Shown piece by piece: positions 25,005 to 34,290 of a stretch of 64,000 bases of DNA. The notes under the pieces were generated by a model. The model did no database searches and was not told the DNA's origin. It was given only the letters and a program-made list of their open reading frames with translations. The position numbers and the translations under genes were made by a program. The stretch is from Pedobacter sp. MC2016-05 (GTDB lineage Bacteria > Bacteroidota > Bacteroidia > Sphingobacteriales > Sphingobacteriaceae): positions 62,001 to 126,000 of the forward strand of contig NZ_JAPIVT010000013.1 in assembly GCF_026239735.1 (NCBI RefSeq), given 5' to 3'. How positions within the stretch are numbered: the first letter of the stretch is position 1; each line of letters opens with the position of its first letter.

Positions 25005-27497
25005 TTATTCTGATTTAGCGACATTCTTTTCATCAAGTTGCCATTTGTTGTTGTAGAATCCGGTTAATTTTATACCCTTACTTCCTTGTTTGGGCAGATC
25101 GGATGAAAAAATCATAAAATCAGGAAACCCACTTCCGCCGGCAAAATATTGATTGGCATAAGCCACTTTTGTACCTACAGCACCTGTTCCAGCAACAACA
25201 CCAATTAAAAGCTTGGGATCTTTTTGAGGCCAAATATAATATGCAGCTAAGTCAGCTCCCTTCCATTGATGTTTTCCAGCCGTTATTTGGGTATTGCTTA
25301 CCTGAATCGGACAATCTTTCAAGAGTCCTTTCCATGCGCTGTTATTCTCCGAATTACCATACAAAATGATATTTCTCCCTGCATATTTCGAACCCAAAAA
25401 TTCTTTGTCCGTAATGATATCCACCGCTCCGTTACCACGGTAATACCAGCTTTCCGCATCATATTTTGCTTTATTTAAGTTGGCTTGATTGGCCTCAGCA
25501 TTGCCTTTGGTACCAACAACAAATATCATCTTGTAATTAAAGGCTTCTTTAAACGTACCAGATCTAAGCGGATTCTTATTTTGAACATTAACCCCTTTTA
25601 CAATTTGCCACTGTTGATCAGATTTTTCCAGTGTTAACGTATCGTGATCGGTTTGCGTGATGTAATTGATATCAGCTAAACTATCTAAAGTAATTTTAAC
25701 GCTAGTTTTAGCGGCAAATTCTGTCAAGGCTAAACGCAACATCTCAATGTTTTCTGTTTTACCGGTTATGGTTGAAGACTTCCTATCTCTGTTCAAAATT
25801 ATCCGGCTGTATTGTGAAGGTTGAATTTGCTGATGAATTGTAGCCCATCGATATGTTGCAGAAATACCTGGACTGGAGGTAATGAAATCAATATGGTTGA
25901 CAGCAGAATCAGCTTTGATGTTATGCCATTTAAAAAAATTAAATATTGGCGGCCAATCTACACTTTGATCACCAAACCAATGTTCGCCGCCCGGGTATTC
26001 GTAATAGCTAAAATCAGGATGAAAATCTGCCAGCACTTTTTTCATTTGCCTGGCGTAGCTAACAGGAACAACACGATCTGCATCACCATGTAAAATATAT
26101 ACTCCGAGCTGTTTGTAATTGCTGGCTAACTTTGGTACATCGCTTTGATTTCCGGCTCTCAGCAACATCTTTTCGATCATATTTTTGCTGCTGTCTGGAA
26201 TTTTACCATCTGCAGAGCCATAGTCTTTTAGCGATGCATAACCGGCTGCGGGAGCAATTGCCGCCCATTTATCAGGATATGTGGCGCCTAAAAACCAGGT
26301 GCCGTGTCCGCCCATAGAGTGACCAGTAAGGTAAATCTGCTTTTCATTCGGCTTAAATTGTTTTTTCGCCAGCTCTAAAACCTCAAGCGCATCCTGACGG
26401 CCCCAATCTTCCCAATTAAAACCTCGTGGCCGGCGATTGGTAGCAGCTGCAACTGTACCCCAATCTTTTGACTTGTAAGCCCGTGCCTGTCCTATTGCTT
26501 CTACCCCCGCACCATGTACAGAAAGAAACAAGGCAGAATTAGGCTTCCAACCACCCAGCTGAGGAGTTACGGCAAAATACTGCAAACTGCCATCTATTTT
26601 ACTGATAAAAGTTTGCTTATAACTTGATGAACCTTTTACGGCTTCAACTGACAAGTTTTGCAGATCAGCAATTTTTCCATTTTTTAGTAGCTGAATCTCC
26701 AGATTATAATTACCTTCCTCCCTGACTGCACTGGCGTCGAATTCGAAAATCGACTTTCTCATACTTAATTTTAAGATTTTCGCGATCTTAGTTTGTTTCT
26801 GCCTGCCATTCAAAATTGTTTTTATCTGTAAAGCATCTTCATCATTTAAAGAAGAATTGCTAATGGTTATGGCACCTTTCAATATTCCGTTTATTTCACT
26901 GATTACAATATGAGGTAGCGTGAGGTCATCTGTATGGATGATTAAGGGTTTAACATTTAAAATGATTCTTGGCAGAATACTGGCACCTCGAACAAAAAGT
27001 TCGTTAACTCCTTTTTTCAATTGCACAGGGATGTGCATATAACCAGAACCGTAAGGATCGCCCATATGTGGAATACCATTAAAAAACAGTGTATTACCGC
27101 CAATTACGTTCAAAATGGCCGTTTGTTCTTTTAGAGAAGTATAACTTAGATAGATGTAATCGGAACCTCTGTCTATACCCCCAGGATTTAAAAAAGGATT
27201 ATTGGTGGTTTGCGTCGACCTTCTGGTAAATACACTGAAACGACCGTTCGCATCTGCTTTAATTGCTTTCCAAAAAATTTTTTCACCGTTCGCACCGCTA
27301 GTAAATTCGCCGCTTTCATTTGGCGTTTGTAAGGTGCCGTTCGCCATTTTATACGCTAGCTGATCAGTGTATATTGCCTCACGGCCATAGCGACTTCCGC
27401 TGGCCACCGTAAGAGCATTTTCAAATTTAAGGGTATCTTGAGCAAAAGCTTTTGATGCCGCAATTAAAATAATTAATGTAAATAAGTGTTTTAACAT
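25005..27497 (-). CDS. Large secreted alpha/beta-hydrolase (prolyl oligopeptidase-like esterase)
   Basis: An exported 830-residue protein with signal peptide (ends KAFAQ, about 20), an N-terminal beta-rich region (20-300), and a central alpha/beta-hydrolase domain: oxyanion strand SVHGAG (326-331), nucleophile elbow GHSMGG (Ser394), acid in HGDADR (about 472-474) and His506 in GGEHW. About 300 further residues follow without a recognised domain. The domain resembles the S9/phospholipase-carboxylesterase group, so it could be a peptidase or esterase. It is a lone gene between truA and a divergent DUF4293 gene. Confidence 0.75.
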   Translation of the reverse strand: MLKHLFTLIILIAASKAFAQDTLKFENALTVASGSRYGREAIYTDQLAYKMANGTLQTPNESGEFTSGANGEKIFWKAIKADANGRFSVFTRRSTQTTNNPFLNPGGIDRGSDYIYLSYTSLKEQTAILNVIGGNTLFFNGIPHMGDPYGSGYMHIPVQLKKGVNELFVRGASILPRIILNVKPLIIHTDDLTLPHIVISEINGILKGAITISNSSLNDEDALQIKTILNGRQKQTKIAKILKLSMRKSIFEFDASAVREEGNYNLEIQLLKNGKIADLQNLSVEAVKGSSSYKQTFISKIDGSLQYFAVTPQLGGWKPNSALFLSVHGAGVEAIGQARAYKSKDWGTVAAATNRRPRGFNWEDWGRQDALEVLELAKKQFKPNEKQIYLTGHSMGGHGTWFLGATYPDKWAAIAPAAGYASLKDYGSADGKIPDSSKNMIEKMLLRAGNQSDVPKLASNYKQLGVYILHGDADRVVPVSYARQMKKVLADFHPDFSYYEYPGGEHWFGDQSVDWPPIFNFFKWHNIKADSAVNHIDFITSSPGISATYRWATIHQQIQPSQYSRIILNRDRKSSTITGKTENIEMLRLALTEFAAKTSVKITLDSLADINYITQTDHDTLTLEKSDQQWQIVKGVNVQNKNPLRSGTFKEAFNYKMIFVVGTKGNAEANQANLNKAKYDAESWYYRGNGAVDIITDKEFLGSKYAGRNIILYGNSENNSAWKGLLKDCPIQVSNTQITAGKHQWKGADLAAYYIWPQKDPKLLIGVVAGTGAVGTKVAYANQYFAGGSGFPDFMIFSSDLPKQGSKGIKLTGFYNNKWQLDEKNVAKSE

Positions 27498-27779
27498 AAA
27501 TCGTTTTATTGAGTGACGTGAGTTTGAATTAAATTAGTTTTTATAATTGAAAAAGTGTCGTAACTTATCTGAAGAATTGGTTTTGACTAATATCAGCTAT
27601 AATTTTCAGATCACCATTAAAAAAAGGGTTCACCTCACATTTTCACCTATTTGTTACATTAATGAAATAAGCTTACGGTGATAAATTTAAAAATTTGACA
27701 GTAGTTGATTAGCAGAGCAGGAAAATATTTTTTAAGGATGAAATAGAATTCCTATAATTGCCTATTATTTTAAATTAAC

Positions 27780-28247
27780 ATGATACAAAGAATACAAACC
27801 ATTTGGTTATTACTAGCGGCGCTAACATTGGCTTTAATGATTTTCTTTCCAATTGCATTCAAAGAAACAGGGCCAACTGTAGCTGAGATTTATACGAATG
27901 GCTTACATAAAGCGGTTATAGGAAGGTCAGGTTCAGGAGTAACTGTTAGTGATTTCCTTCCGTTGTTTATCACCAATATCGCGGTAGCTTTGATGAGTTT
28001 TGCCAACATCTTCAATTTCAAACGAAGAAGCGTTCAAAAAAAAGTAGCGATTTTAAACATCGTGTTGATTATTGGTTTTGCTTTTTGGTGCAGTATTTAC
28101 GCCAAACAACTTCCTGGAGGAATTGACAGCGCAAAGTTTGGAGTCGGTGCTTACCTACCCGCTATTGCAATCTTATTTATTATTTTAGCCATTTTCGGCA
28201 TTAATAAAGACGAGAGGTTAATCCGCTCTGCTGAAAGGTTGCGATAA
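27780..28247 (+). CDS. DUF4293 family membrane protein
   Basis: A small inner-membrane protein of 155 residues with four predicted spans (about 8-26, 58-77, 90-107, 122-142). The N-terminus MIQRIQTIWLLLA is characteristic of this Bacteroidota family. No function is known. It stands alone before an inverted-repeat element. Confidence 0.8.
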   Translation: MIQRIQTIWLLLAALTLALMIFFPIAFKETGPTVAEIYTNGLHKAVIGRSGSGVTVSDFLPLFITNIAVALMSFANIFNFKRRSVQKKVAILNIVLIIGFAFWCSIYAKQLPGGIDSAKFGVGAYLPAIAILFIILAIFGINKDERLIRSAERLR

Positions 28248-28300
28248 TATTGTTGATGCTTTTGCCTTTTAAACCCGATTGAAACGAAAATACTTTTTGC

Positions 28301-28382
28301 AAACCTCGTAGGTTTTTAAACGGCGAAGTACTCAATGAGGCAATTACAATAATAGACTACTTGAATTAAACCTACGAGGTTT
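28301..28382. repeat. Paired AAACCTCGTAGGTTT inverted repeats
   Basis: AAACCTCGTAGGTTT (28301-28315) and its reverse complement AAACCTACGAGGTTT (28368-28382) are 52 bases apart. Each copy is itself a near-palindrome (AAACCT/AGGTTT), so the DNA can form one long or two short hairpins. It looks like a dispersed REP-type element. Confidence 0.6.
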
Positions 28383-28607
28383 AAAACAAAAAGATTGCAG
28401 TGTAAAGCGGGAGTGATTTAGCCCACAGAAAGCAGGTTTTGATTTTCAAATTCTAAAGATATTAACAAACGTTTCGCTGCTAATTTACCTTCGTCTATTT
28501 TCTATTTCCAATACCCTCTTCCCCTTAATTTCTTTCTTGCTTATTTTCAATTATTTAGCTATAAAAACTATTTAACTAACTATCAGTAAAATACGAAATA
28601 TTAACCG

Positions 28608-28615
28608 TACCTTTG
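28608..28615 (+). promoter_or_regulatory. -7 promoter element of the DEAD-box helicase gene
   Basis: TACCTTTG matches TAnnTTTG and lies 25 bases before the start codon, leaving a leader of about 20 bases. No convincing TTG -33 box was seen. Confidence 0.5.
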
Positions 28616-28640
28616 CGGCTCAATTAAAAATAAAAGACGA

Positions 28641-30575
28641 ATGACAAACCCATTTCAATTATTGGGGATAAGTGATGACGTCGTTAATGCCGTAAAGGAC
28701 CTTGGATTTGAAACTCCAACGCCTATTCAGGAGCAAAGTATTCCTGTACTGTTAGAAGGCACTAATGATTTTGTTGGTTTGGCCCAAACAGGAACAGGAA
28801 AAACAGCCGCATTTGGTTTGCCGCTGTTAGAACTAATCGATTTTAAAGTTAATAAACCACAGGCATTGATTTTATGCCCTACCCGTGAGTTATGCTTACA
28901 GATCGCTAACGACCTTAAAAACTTTTCTAAAAACGTTGCTAATGCCCACGTTGTTGCCGTTTACGGTGGCGCGAACATTATGCAACAACTACGCGAAATA
29001 CGCCAAGGCGTTCAAATCGTAGTGGCCACGCCCGGCCGTATGTTGGATATCATTGGCCGTAAGGCAATTGATTTTTCAAACGTTAAATATGTTGTGCTTG
29101 ATGAAGCTGACGAGATGTTAAACATGGGTTTCCAGGATGACATCAACGACATTTTATCAACTACTCCTGATGACAAAAAAACCTGGTTATTCTCGGCTAC
29201 AATGCCAGCAGAAGTTCGCCGTATTGCTAAAAAATACATGAACGAGCCTGTTGAATTAACCATGGGCACAAAAAACACGGGTAACGTTAACATCGAACAC
29301 GAATATTATATTGTTCGTGCCCGTGATAAATACGCTGCCTTAAAACGTATTGTAGATTTCAACCCTGAAATTTTTGCCGTAGTATTTTGTAAAACCAAAT
29401 TGGATACACAAGATGTTGCTGAGCATTTAATTAAAGATGGTTACAATGCTGATGCTTTACATGGCGATTTATCGCAACAACAACGTGATAAAGTAATGCA
29501 ACGTTTCCGTGAGCGTAACATGCAATTGTTAATTGCTACTGATGTTGCTGCCCGTGGTATCGATGTAAACAATGTAACCCACGTAATTAACTATTCTTTA
29601 CCTGATGAAATTGAGAGTTATACCCACCGTTCTGGCCGTACTGGCCGTGCTGGTAAAACTGGTATTTCAATCTGTATCATCAACTCAAAAGAGCTGGGAA
29701 AAATCCGTCAATTGGAGCGCATTATTGGTAAACAATTTACTAAAGCTGAGCTTCCTACCGGATTTGATGTTTGTGAAAAACAATTATTCTCATTGGTACA
29801 TAAAGTGCATAATGTAGAAGTTAATGTGGAGCAAATTGATCAATACATTCCGCGTATTATGGATGAATTTAAAGATTTATCTAAAGAGGATGTAATCAAA
29901 CGTTTTGCTTCATTAGAATTTAACCGTTTCTTAGACTACTATTCTAAAGCACCTGATTTAAATGCAGCTGTTGGCGATGATCGTGGCGAAAGAGGTGAAC
30001 GTGGTGAAAGACGCGGACGTGGTAGCGAAGGTTACACCCGTTTGTTTATCAACTTAGGTTCTGTAGATGAATTTACCCGTGGCGATATGTTATCATTTAT
30101 CTGTAACAACGGAAAAATTGCTGGCAAAAGCGTTGGTAAAATCGACTTAAAAGGTGTTTTCTCTTTCTTTGAGGTTGAAGATGATGTAGCTGATAAAGTT
30201 TTCGAAGGCTTTAAATCTGTTGAATTTAACGGTCGTGCAGTACGTATCGAGAAAAGCGGAGATGGTGGTCGTGGCGAAGGTGCTGGCGAAAGACGCGGTG
30301 GCGGTGAAAGACGTAGCGGTGGTTTCGGTGGCGAACGCAGAAGCGGCGGTGGCGGTGGTTACCGTGGTGGCAGCGGCGGTGGCGACAGAAGAAGTTCTGG
30401 CGGTAGCGGTCGTAGAGAAGGCGGAAGCAGAGAAGGTGGAAACGCTGGTGGTGGTTTTAGAGATTTCTCAGGACGTAGCCGTGATGAAAAAGGTGGAAGT
30501 AGAGAAGGTGGAAGCGGACGCAGAGAAGGTGGAAGTCGTGAAGGTGGAAGTGGCGAACGCAGAAAAAAATGGTAA
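28641..30575 (+). CDS. deaD: DEAD-box RNA helicase with DbpA-like RNA-binding domain and RGG tail
   Basis: An ATP-dependent RNA helicase that remodels RNA in ribosome assembly, decay or cold adaptation. The 644-residue protein shows the Q-motif (TPIQEQSIP), Walker A AQTGTGKT (48-55), PTRELC, DEAD (near 155), SATMP, ATDVAARGIDV and HRSGRTGRAG. A DbpA-type RNA-binding domain follows at about 463-538. The last 100 residues are almost only Gly, Arg, Ser and Glu (RGG/REGG repeats), a flexible RNA-binding tail that expands and contracts easily. A strong terminator follows. Confidence 0.92.
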   Translation: MTNPFQLLGISDDVVNAVKDLGFETPTPIQEQSIPVLLEGTNDFVGLAQTGTGKTAAFGLPLLELIDFKVNKPQALILCPTRELCLQIANDLKNFSKNVANAHVVAVYGGANIMQQLREIRQGVQIVVATPGRMLDIIGRKAIDFSNVKYVVLDEADEMLNMGFQDDINDILSTTPDDKKTWLFSATMPAEVRRIAKKYMNEPVELTMGTKNTGNVNIEHEYYIVRARDKYAALKRIVDFNPEIFAVVFCKTKLDTQDVAEHLIKDGYNADALHGDLSQQQRDKVMQRFRERNMQLLIATDVAARGIDVNNVTHVINYSLPDEIESYTHRSGRTGRAGKTGISICIINSKELGKIRQLERIIGKQFTKAELPTGFDVCEKQLFSLVHKVHNVEVNVEQIDQYIPRIMDEFKDLSKEDVIKRFASLEFNRFLDYYSKAPDLNAAVGDDRGERGERGERRGRGSEGYTRLFINLGSVDEFTRGDMLSFICNNGKIAGKSVGKIDLKGVFSFFEVEDDVADKVFEGFKSVEFNGRAVRIEKSGDGGRGEGAGERRGGGERRSGGFGGERRSGGGGGYRGGSGGGDRRSSGGSGRREGGSREGGNAGGGFRDFSGRSRDEKGGSREGGSGRREGGSREGGSGERRKKW

Positions 30576-30600
30576 ATCACTAAAAACATATATTTTAAAA

Positions 30601-30624
30601 GCCGTCCTGTTCATTCAGGACGGC
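30601..30624 (+). terminator. Terminator of the helicase gene
   Basis: GCCGTCCTG (30601-30609) pairs perfectly with CAGGACGGC (30616-30624), extended by AAAA/TTTT, and is followed by TTTTTT. Confidence 0.93.
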
Positions 30625-30753
30625 TTTTTTTGTGCTTAAAATTTGCAAAAACTGTATCAATATGGGTGGCTATTTCAATATAAATGATGTAGTTACCGCA
30701 GTGAGTTTAGATAATAGGAGTATATCTGCTATATTTAAATCAACAAAAATATT

Positions 30754-32601
30754 ATGCAGTTTTTAAAATTTGTTTTCTCGTTTTTATTTCTACTACAAAC
30801 CAGCAAAGTTTCAGCTCAACATGTGAGTAAGTCCAATGAAAAAATGCAGTGGTTTGCCGATGCAAAGCTCGGTATTTTTATCCATTGGGGAATTTATTCT
30901 GTGAATGGAATTTCAGAATCGTGGTCATTTTTCAACAATTACATTAACCACGATGCTTACATGAAACAACTGGAAGGGTTTGGTGCTGATCAATACAATT
31001 CGCAGGAATGGGTAAATCTGATTAAAGAAAGTGGAGCCAAATACGCGGTAATCACCACAAAACATCATGATGGCATTTCACTTTGGAATAGCAAAGCAGC
31101 GAATGCAACTACAACCATAAAGAATAGTGCAGCAAAAAAAGATTTGATCACGCCTTTTGTAAATGACTTAAAGAAAGCGGGATTAAAAACCGGTCTGTAT
31201 TTTTCGCTGCCCGATTGGAGTTACCCTGATTACGATATCTTCACCCGGGAAAGGAAACGTTATGATTTAAAAAAAAATCCAAAACGCTGGAACATTTTTT
31301 TAAACTATTACCATACACAGCTAAAAGAACTTTCAAATCAGTATAATCCTGATTTATTTTGGTTTGATGGAGATTGGGAACATACTTCTGCCGAATGGCA
31401 AACAGATAGAGTTCGAAGTTTATTGCAAAATAAAAATCCTGAGATTATCATCAACTCACGCCTTGATGAGCAGGGCGACTATGAAACGCCAGAACAAGGT
31501 GTACCAATTGTTAAACCCACAGGTAGCTACTGGGAGCTTTGTTATACTATGAATGATTCATGGGGCTACCAGCCTTATGATAGTCGTTATAAATCGTCTA
31601 ATATGATCATTAGAACTTTGATAGACTGTATCAGTATGGGCGGAAATTTGTTGCTTGACATTGGCCCGAAGCCGGATGGAACAATCGCCTCTGAGCAAGT
31701 TAAAATTTTGAAAGATTTAGGCCGTTGGACTAACAAACATGCAGATGCAATTTATGGCACTACAGCAGGCATACCAAAAAAGCATGTGAATGCTAAAACT
31801 GCTTTATCAAAAGATAAAAAGCAGCTCTACATTTATTTAGATTTCAAAACCACACATGGTATTGTTTTATCAGGCATTAAATCAAAAATAAAAAAGGTAG
31901 ATGTGCTTGGCAATGATGCGCCCGTTGAAACAACAAAACTTAATGATACAGATTATATTTTTGATATTAAAGAAGAACAGTTCGATAAAGATGCTACCGT
32001 ATTACGGGTTACTTTTAGCGGAGAAATACAGCTATCAGAAGAAAAGGATGAGCCAATTTCGTTTCAAACGTTATTCGAAGTTACTCCTGCAACGGATTTT
32101 ACAAATTTAAATCTGAGCACCCTTTCAAGTAATTTAAATGATGGGATCAATATTTTCGATAATACTAATCTTGCTGCAGATGGAAAGGACTTTAAATCGG
32201 GTATCAAAAATTCAAAGAAAAGCATAAACGAATGGGTTATAAAAAATGCAGAAGCTTTATATAAAACCAAAGCTGGCATTCCTACAGGGCACTATCAAGG
32301 TAATACTGTACTTTCTGCAGATAAACAAACACTGTATTTATTTTTAGAAGGTGAGCCTACAGGCCCAATTTCGATAAAGGGATTAGAAAATAGAATAAGT
32401 AGAATTCGGGTGGTTGGACAAGGCACGATGCTAAACCATGAAATTTACAACAAGCTTTATTGGAGCAAAATACCAGGTATTGTATACATCGATATTCCAA
32501 AAGAAATATTAGATACACACTTAACTGTAATTGCGGTACTTTTAGATGGACCTCTAAAATTGTACCGAGGAAACGTGGGCGCAATTGAAAGCAATCTCTA
32601 A
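30754..32601 (+). CDS. GH29 alpha-L-fucosidase with duplicated C-terminal domain
   Basis: An exported glycosidase (signal peptide ends VSAQ, about 22) that removes alpha-L-fucose from glycans. The (beta/alpha)8 catalytic domain shows IHWGIYS (43-49), TTKHHDG (101-107) and the nucleophile in WFDGDW (Asp205). The protein is 615 residues, longer than usual, because the beta-sandwich after the barrel (about 326-425, DAIYGTTAGIP then LSKDKKQLYIYL) recurs at about 495-605 (EALYKTKAGIP then LSADKQTLYLFL). It stands apart from the GH29-GH3 locus at 35484-40827. Confidence 0.88.
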   Translation: MQFLKFVFSFLFLLQTSKVSAQHVSKSNEKMQWFADAKLGIFIHWGIYSVNGISESWSFFNNYINHDAYMKQLEGFGADQYNSQEWVNLIKESGAKYAVITTKHHDGISLWNSKAANATTTIKNSAAKKDLITPFVNDLKKAGLKTGLYFSLPDWSYPDYDIFTRERKRYDLKKNPKRWNIFLNYYHTQLKELSNQYNPDLFWFDGDWEHTSAEWQTDRVRSLLQNKNPEIIINSRLDEQGDYETPEQGVPIVKPTGSYWELCYTMNDSWGYQPYDSRYKSSNMIIRTLIDCISMGGNLLLDIGPKPDGTIASEQVKILKDLGRWTNKHADAIYGTTAGIPKKHVNAKTALSKDKKQLYIYLDFKTTHGIVLSGIKSKIKKVDVLGNDAPVETTKLNDTDYIFDIKEEQFDKDATVLRVTFSGEIQLSEEKDEPISFQTLFEVTPATDFTNLNLSTLSSNLNDGINIFDNTNLAADGKDFKSGIKNSKKSINEWVIKNAEALYKTKAGIPTGHYQGNTVLSADKQTLYLFLEGEPTGPISIKGLENRISRIRVVGQGTMLNHEIYNKLYWSKIPGIVYIDIPKEILDTHLTVIAVLLDGPLKLYRGNVGAIESNL

Positions 32602-32670
32602 TTCTTTAACTATTGTAAAATAGTAGTTCTGCTTTACAAATATTCTTAAATTGCATTACTTTCGCTAATT

Positions 32671-34257
32671 ATGCAGGCAAAATATATTTCCTATCAGGAA
32701 ACTGGCTCTTTTTCGAAACTGGTTTTAGATTATATTAATGATGAAGCGCAGTTAAGGCCTTTTTACAGTTATCGTCCTGATAGGGATGGTTTAGCCCAGG
32801 CAATAGAAAACAGGAATTTTTTAGGAGACCGAAACATTCTGGTTGATGTTCTGAAAAATCAATATCGGCATATCCAAACCAATAAATCGGTAACAAAAAA
32901 CATCGAACTGCTGGCTTCTGAAAATACTTTTACAGTAACCACAGGCCATCAACTTAATCTTTTTACGGGTCCTTTATATTTCATTTACAAGATCGTTACC
33001 GCGATAAATCTTGCTATCGAGTTAAAGATGGCCCATCCTGATAAAAATTTTGTCCCTGTTTATTGGATGGCCACAGAAGATCATGATTTTGAAGAAATTA
33101 ATCACGTAAGTGTTGATGAAAAAAATATCAGCTGGATACAAACCACCAATGGTGCTACTGGCAGGTTAAGTACCAAAACTGTCGCTGCTGCAGTAACCGC
33201 TTACAAAGGCTATTTGGGTATTTCGAAAAATGGAAAGCACATTGCTAAACTGGTAGAAAAAGCTTACCTAGAACATGATAATTTAGCAGATGCTACACGT
33301 TATCTGGTAAATAATTTATTTGAAAAATACGGTTTGGTAATCGTTAATGCAGATGAACCGGCACTAAAAAAGATTTTCGCGAGTATAATAGCGGATGATG
33401 TGAGGCAGCATAACAGTTCTAAAAATATCGACTCTACCTCTAACCAGCTCGAGGAAAAAGGCTACAAAACCCAGGTTAACGGCAGGGATATTAATTTCTT
33501 TTATCTCAAAGATGATTTGCGGGAACGTTTAATATTTGAAGATGGAAAATACGTGGTCAATCATACTGACATCAGTTTTACCGAAGATGAATTGTTAGCA
33601 GAAATCGCATCGAATCCCGAACGGTTCAGTCCAAATGTAGTGATGCGACCAATGTACCAGGAATTAATTTTGCCCAACATTGCTTACATCGGTGGGGGCG
33701 CCGAAATAGCTTACTGGATGCAGCTGAAAGCCAATTTTGATTTTTATAAAGTAGACTTTCCGGTGTTATTGCTCCGTAATTCGGCTTTGTTGATTGATAA
33801 ACGTAGTGCCGAAAATTTATACAGTCTAGGGTTCTCTTTGGAGGATATCTTTTTACCGGTTGAAGAGTTGAAAAATCTGTGGGTAAAGAAAAACTCAACT
33901 GCCCAGCTTAGCCTTGCCGATGAAACCCGTGCCATCAATAGTATTTTTGACCAGATTAAGTTAAATGCTTACAAGATTGATAAAACCTTATCGGTTTCTA
34001 CCGATACCGCAAAGCAAAAGACGAATCGCTTGCTAGCCAACCTGGAAAAGAAACTTTTTAGGGCTGAAAAACGGAAGCATGAAATGGCATTGGTACAAAT
34101 TGAAAATGTTAAAAAGCGCCTTTTTCCTAATGGTACGATGCAAGAAAGAACTTTGAATATCGCACCGATGTATGTCAACTACGGGGAAGATTTTCTTTCA
34201 TCCTGCATAGAAAACTTTGAGCCACTTGGCGGCGATTTCACGCTACTTTTACCCTAA
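32671..34257 (+). CDS. bshC: Bacillithiol biosynthesis cysteine-adding enzyme BshC
   Basis: Catalyses the last step of bacillithiol synthesis, joining cysteine to glucosaminyl malate, in the cytoplasm. Family motifs: TGHQLNLFTGP (91-101), YWMATEDHDFEE (131-142), VVMRPMYQELILPNIAYIGGGAEIAYW (split here for reference: VVMRPMYQE and IAYIGGGAEIAYW, near 325-350) and a C-terminal coiled coil. Length 528 is typical. It implies that this organism uses bacillithiol as its low-molecular-weight thiol. The Ldh-family gene follows after 33 bases. Confidence 0.93.
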   Translation: MQAKYISYQETGSFSKLVLDYINDEAQLRPFYSYRPDRDGLAQAIENRNFLGDRNILVDVLKNQYRHIQTNKSVTKNIELLASENTFTVTTGHQLNLFTGPLYFIYKIVTAINLAIELKMAHPDKNFVPVYWMATEDHDFEEINHVSVDEKNISWIQTTNGATGRLSTKTVAAAVTAYKGYLGISKNGKHIAKLVEKAYLEHDNLADATRYLVNNLFEKYGLVIVNADEPALKKIFASIIADDVRQHNSSKNIDSTSNQLEEKGYKTQVNGRDINFFYLKDDLRERLIFEDGKYVVNHTDISFTEDELLAEIASNPERFSPNVVMRPMYQELILPNIAYIGGGAEIAYWMQLKANFDFYKVDFPVLLLRNSALLIDKRSAENLYSLGFSLEDIFLPVEELKNLWVKKNSTAQLSLADETRAINSIFDQIKLNAYKIDKTLSVSTDTAKQKTNRLLANLEKKLFRAEKRKHEMALVQIENVKKRLFPNGTMQERTLNIAPMYVNYGEDFLSSCIENFEPLGGDFTLLLP

Positions 34258-34290
34258 ACAAAGTCATTGTAACGACAAATTAATGCAAAA

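Larger units (their letters stand above)
28248..28640. other. 393-base spacer: inverted-repeat pair and helicase promoter
   Basis: No open reading frame of note. It holds the AAACCTCGTAGGTTT inverted pair (28301-28382) and, near its end, the TACCTTTG promoter element of the helicase gene (28608-28615). Confidence 0.7.

Noticed and set aside
30359-30589. Proline/leucine-rich minus-strand open frame
   Set aside because: Antisense of the same low-complexity repeat, no family resemblance and no start signal.
30220-30639. 139-residue open frame rich in Val and Ala overlapping the helicase tail
   Set aside because: It is a frame-shifted reading of the Gly/Arg repeat region of the helicase; low-complexity DNA keeps several frames open.
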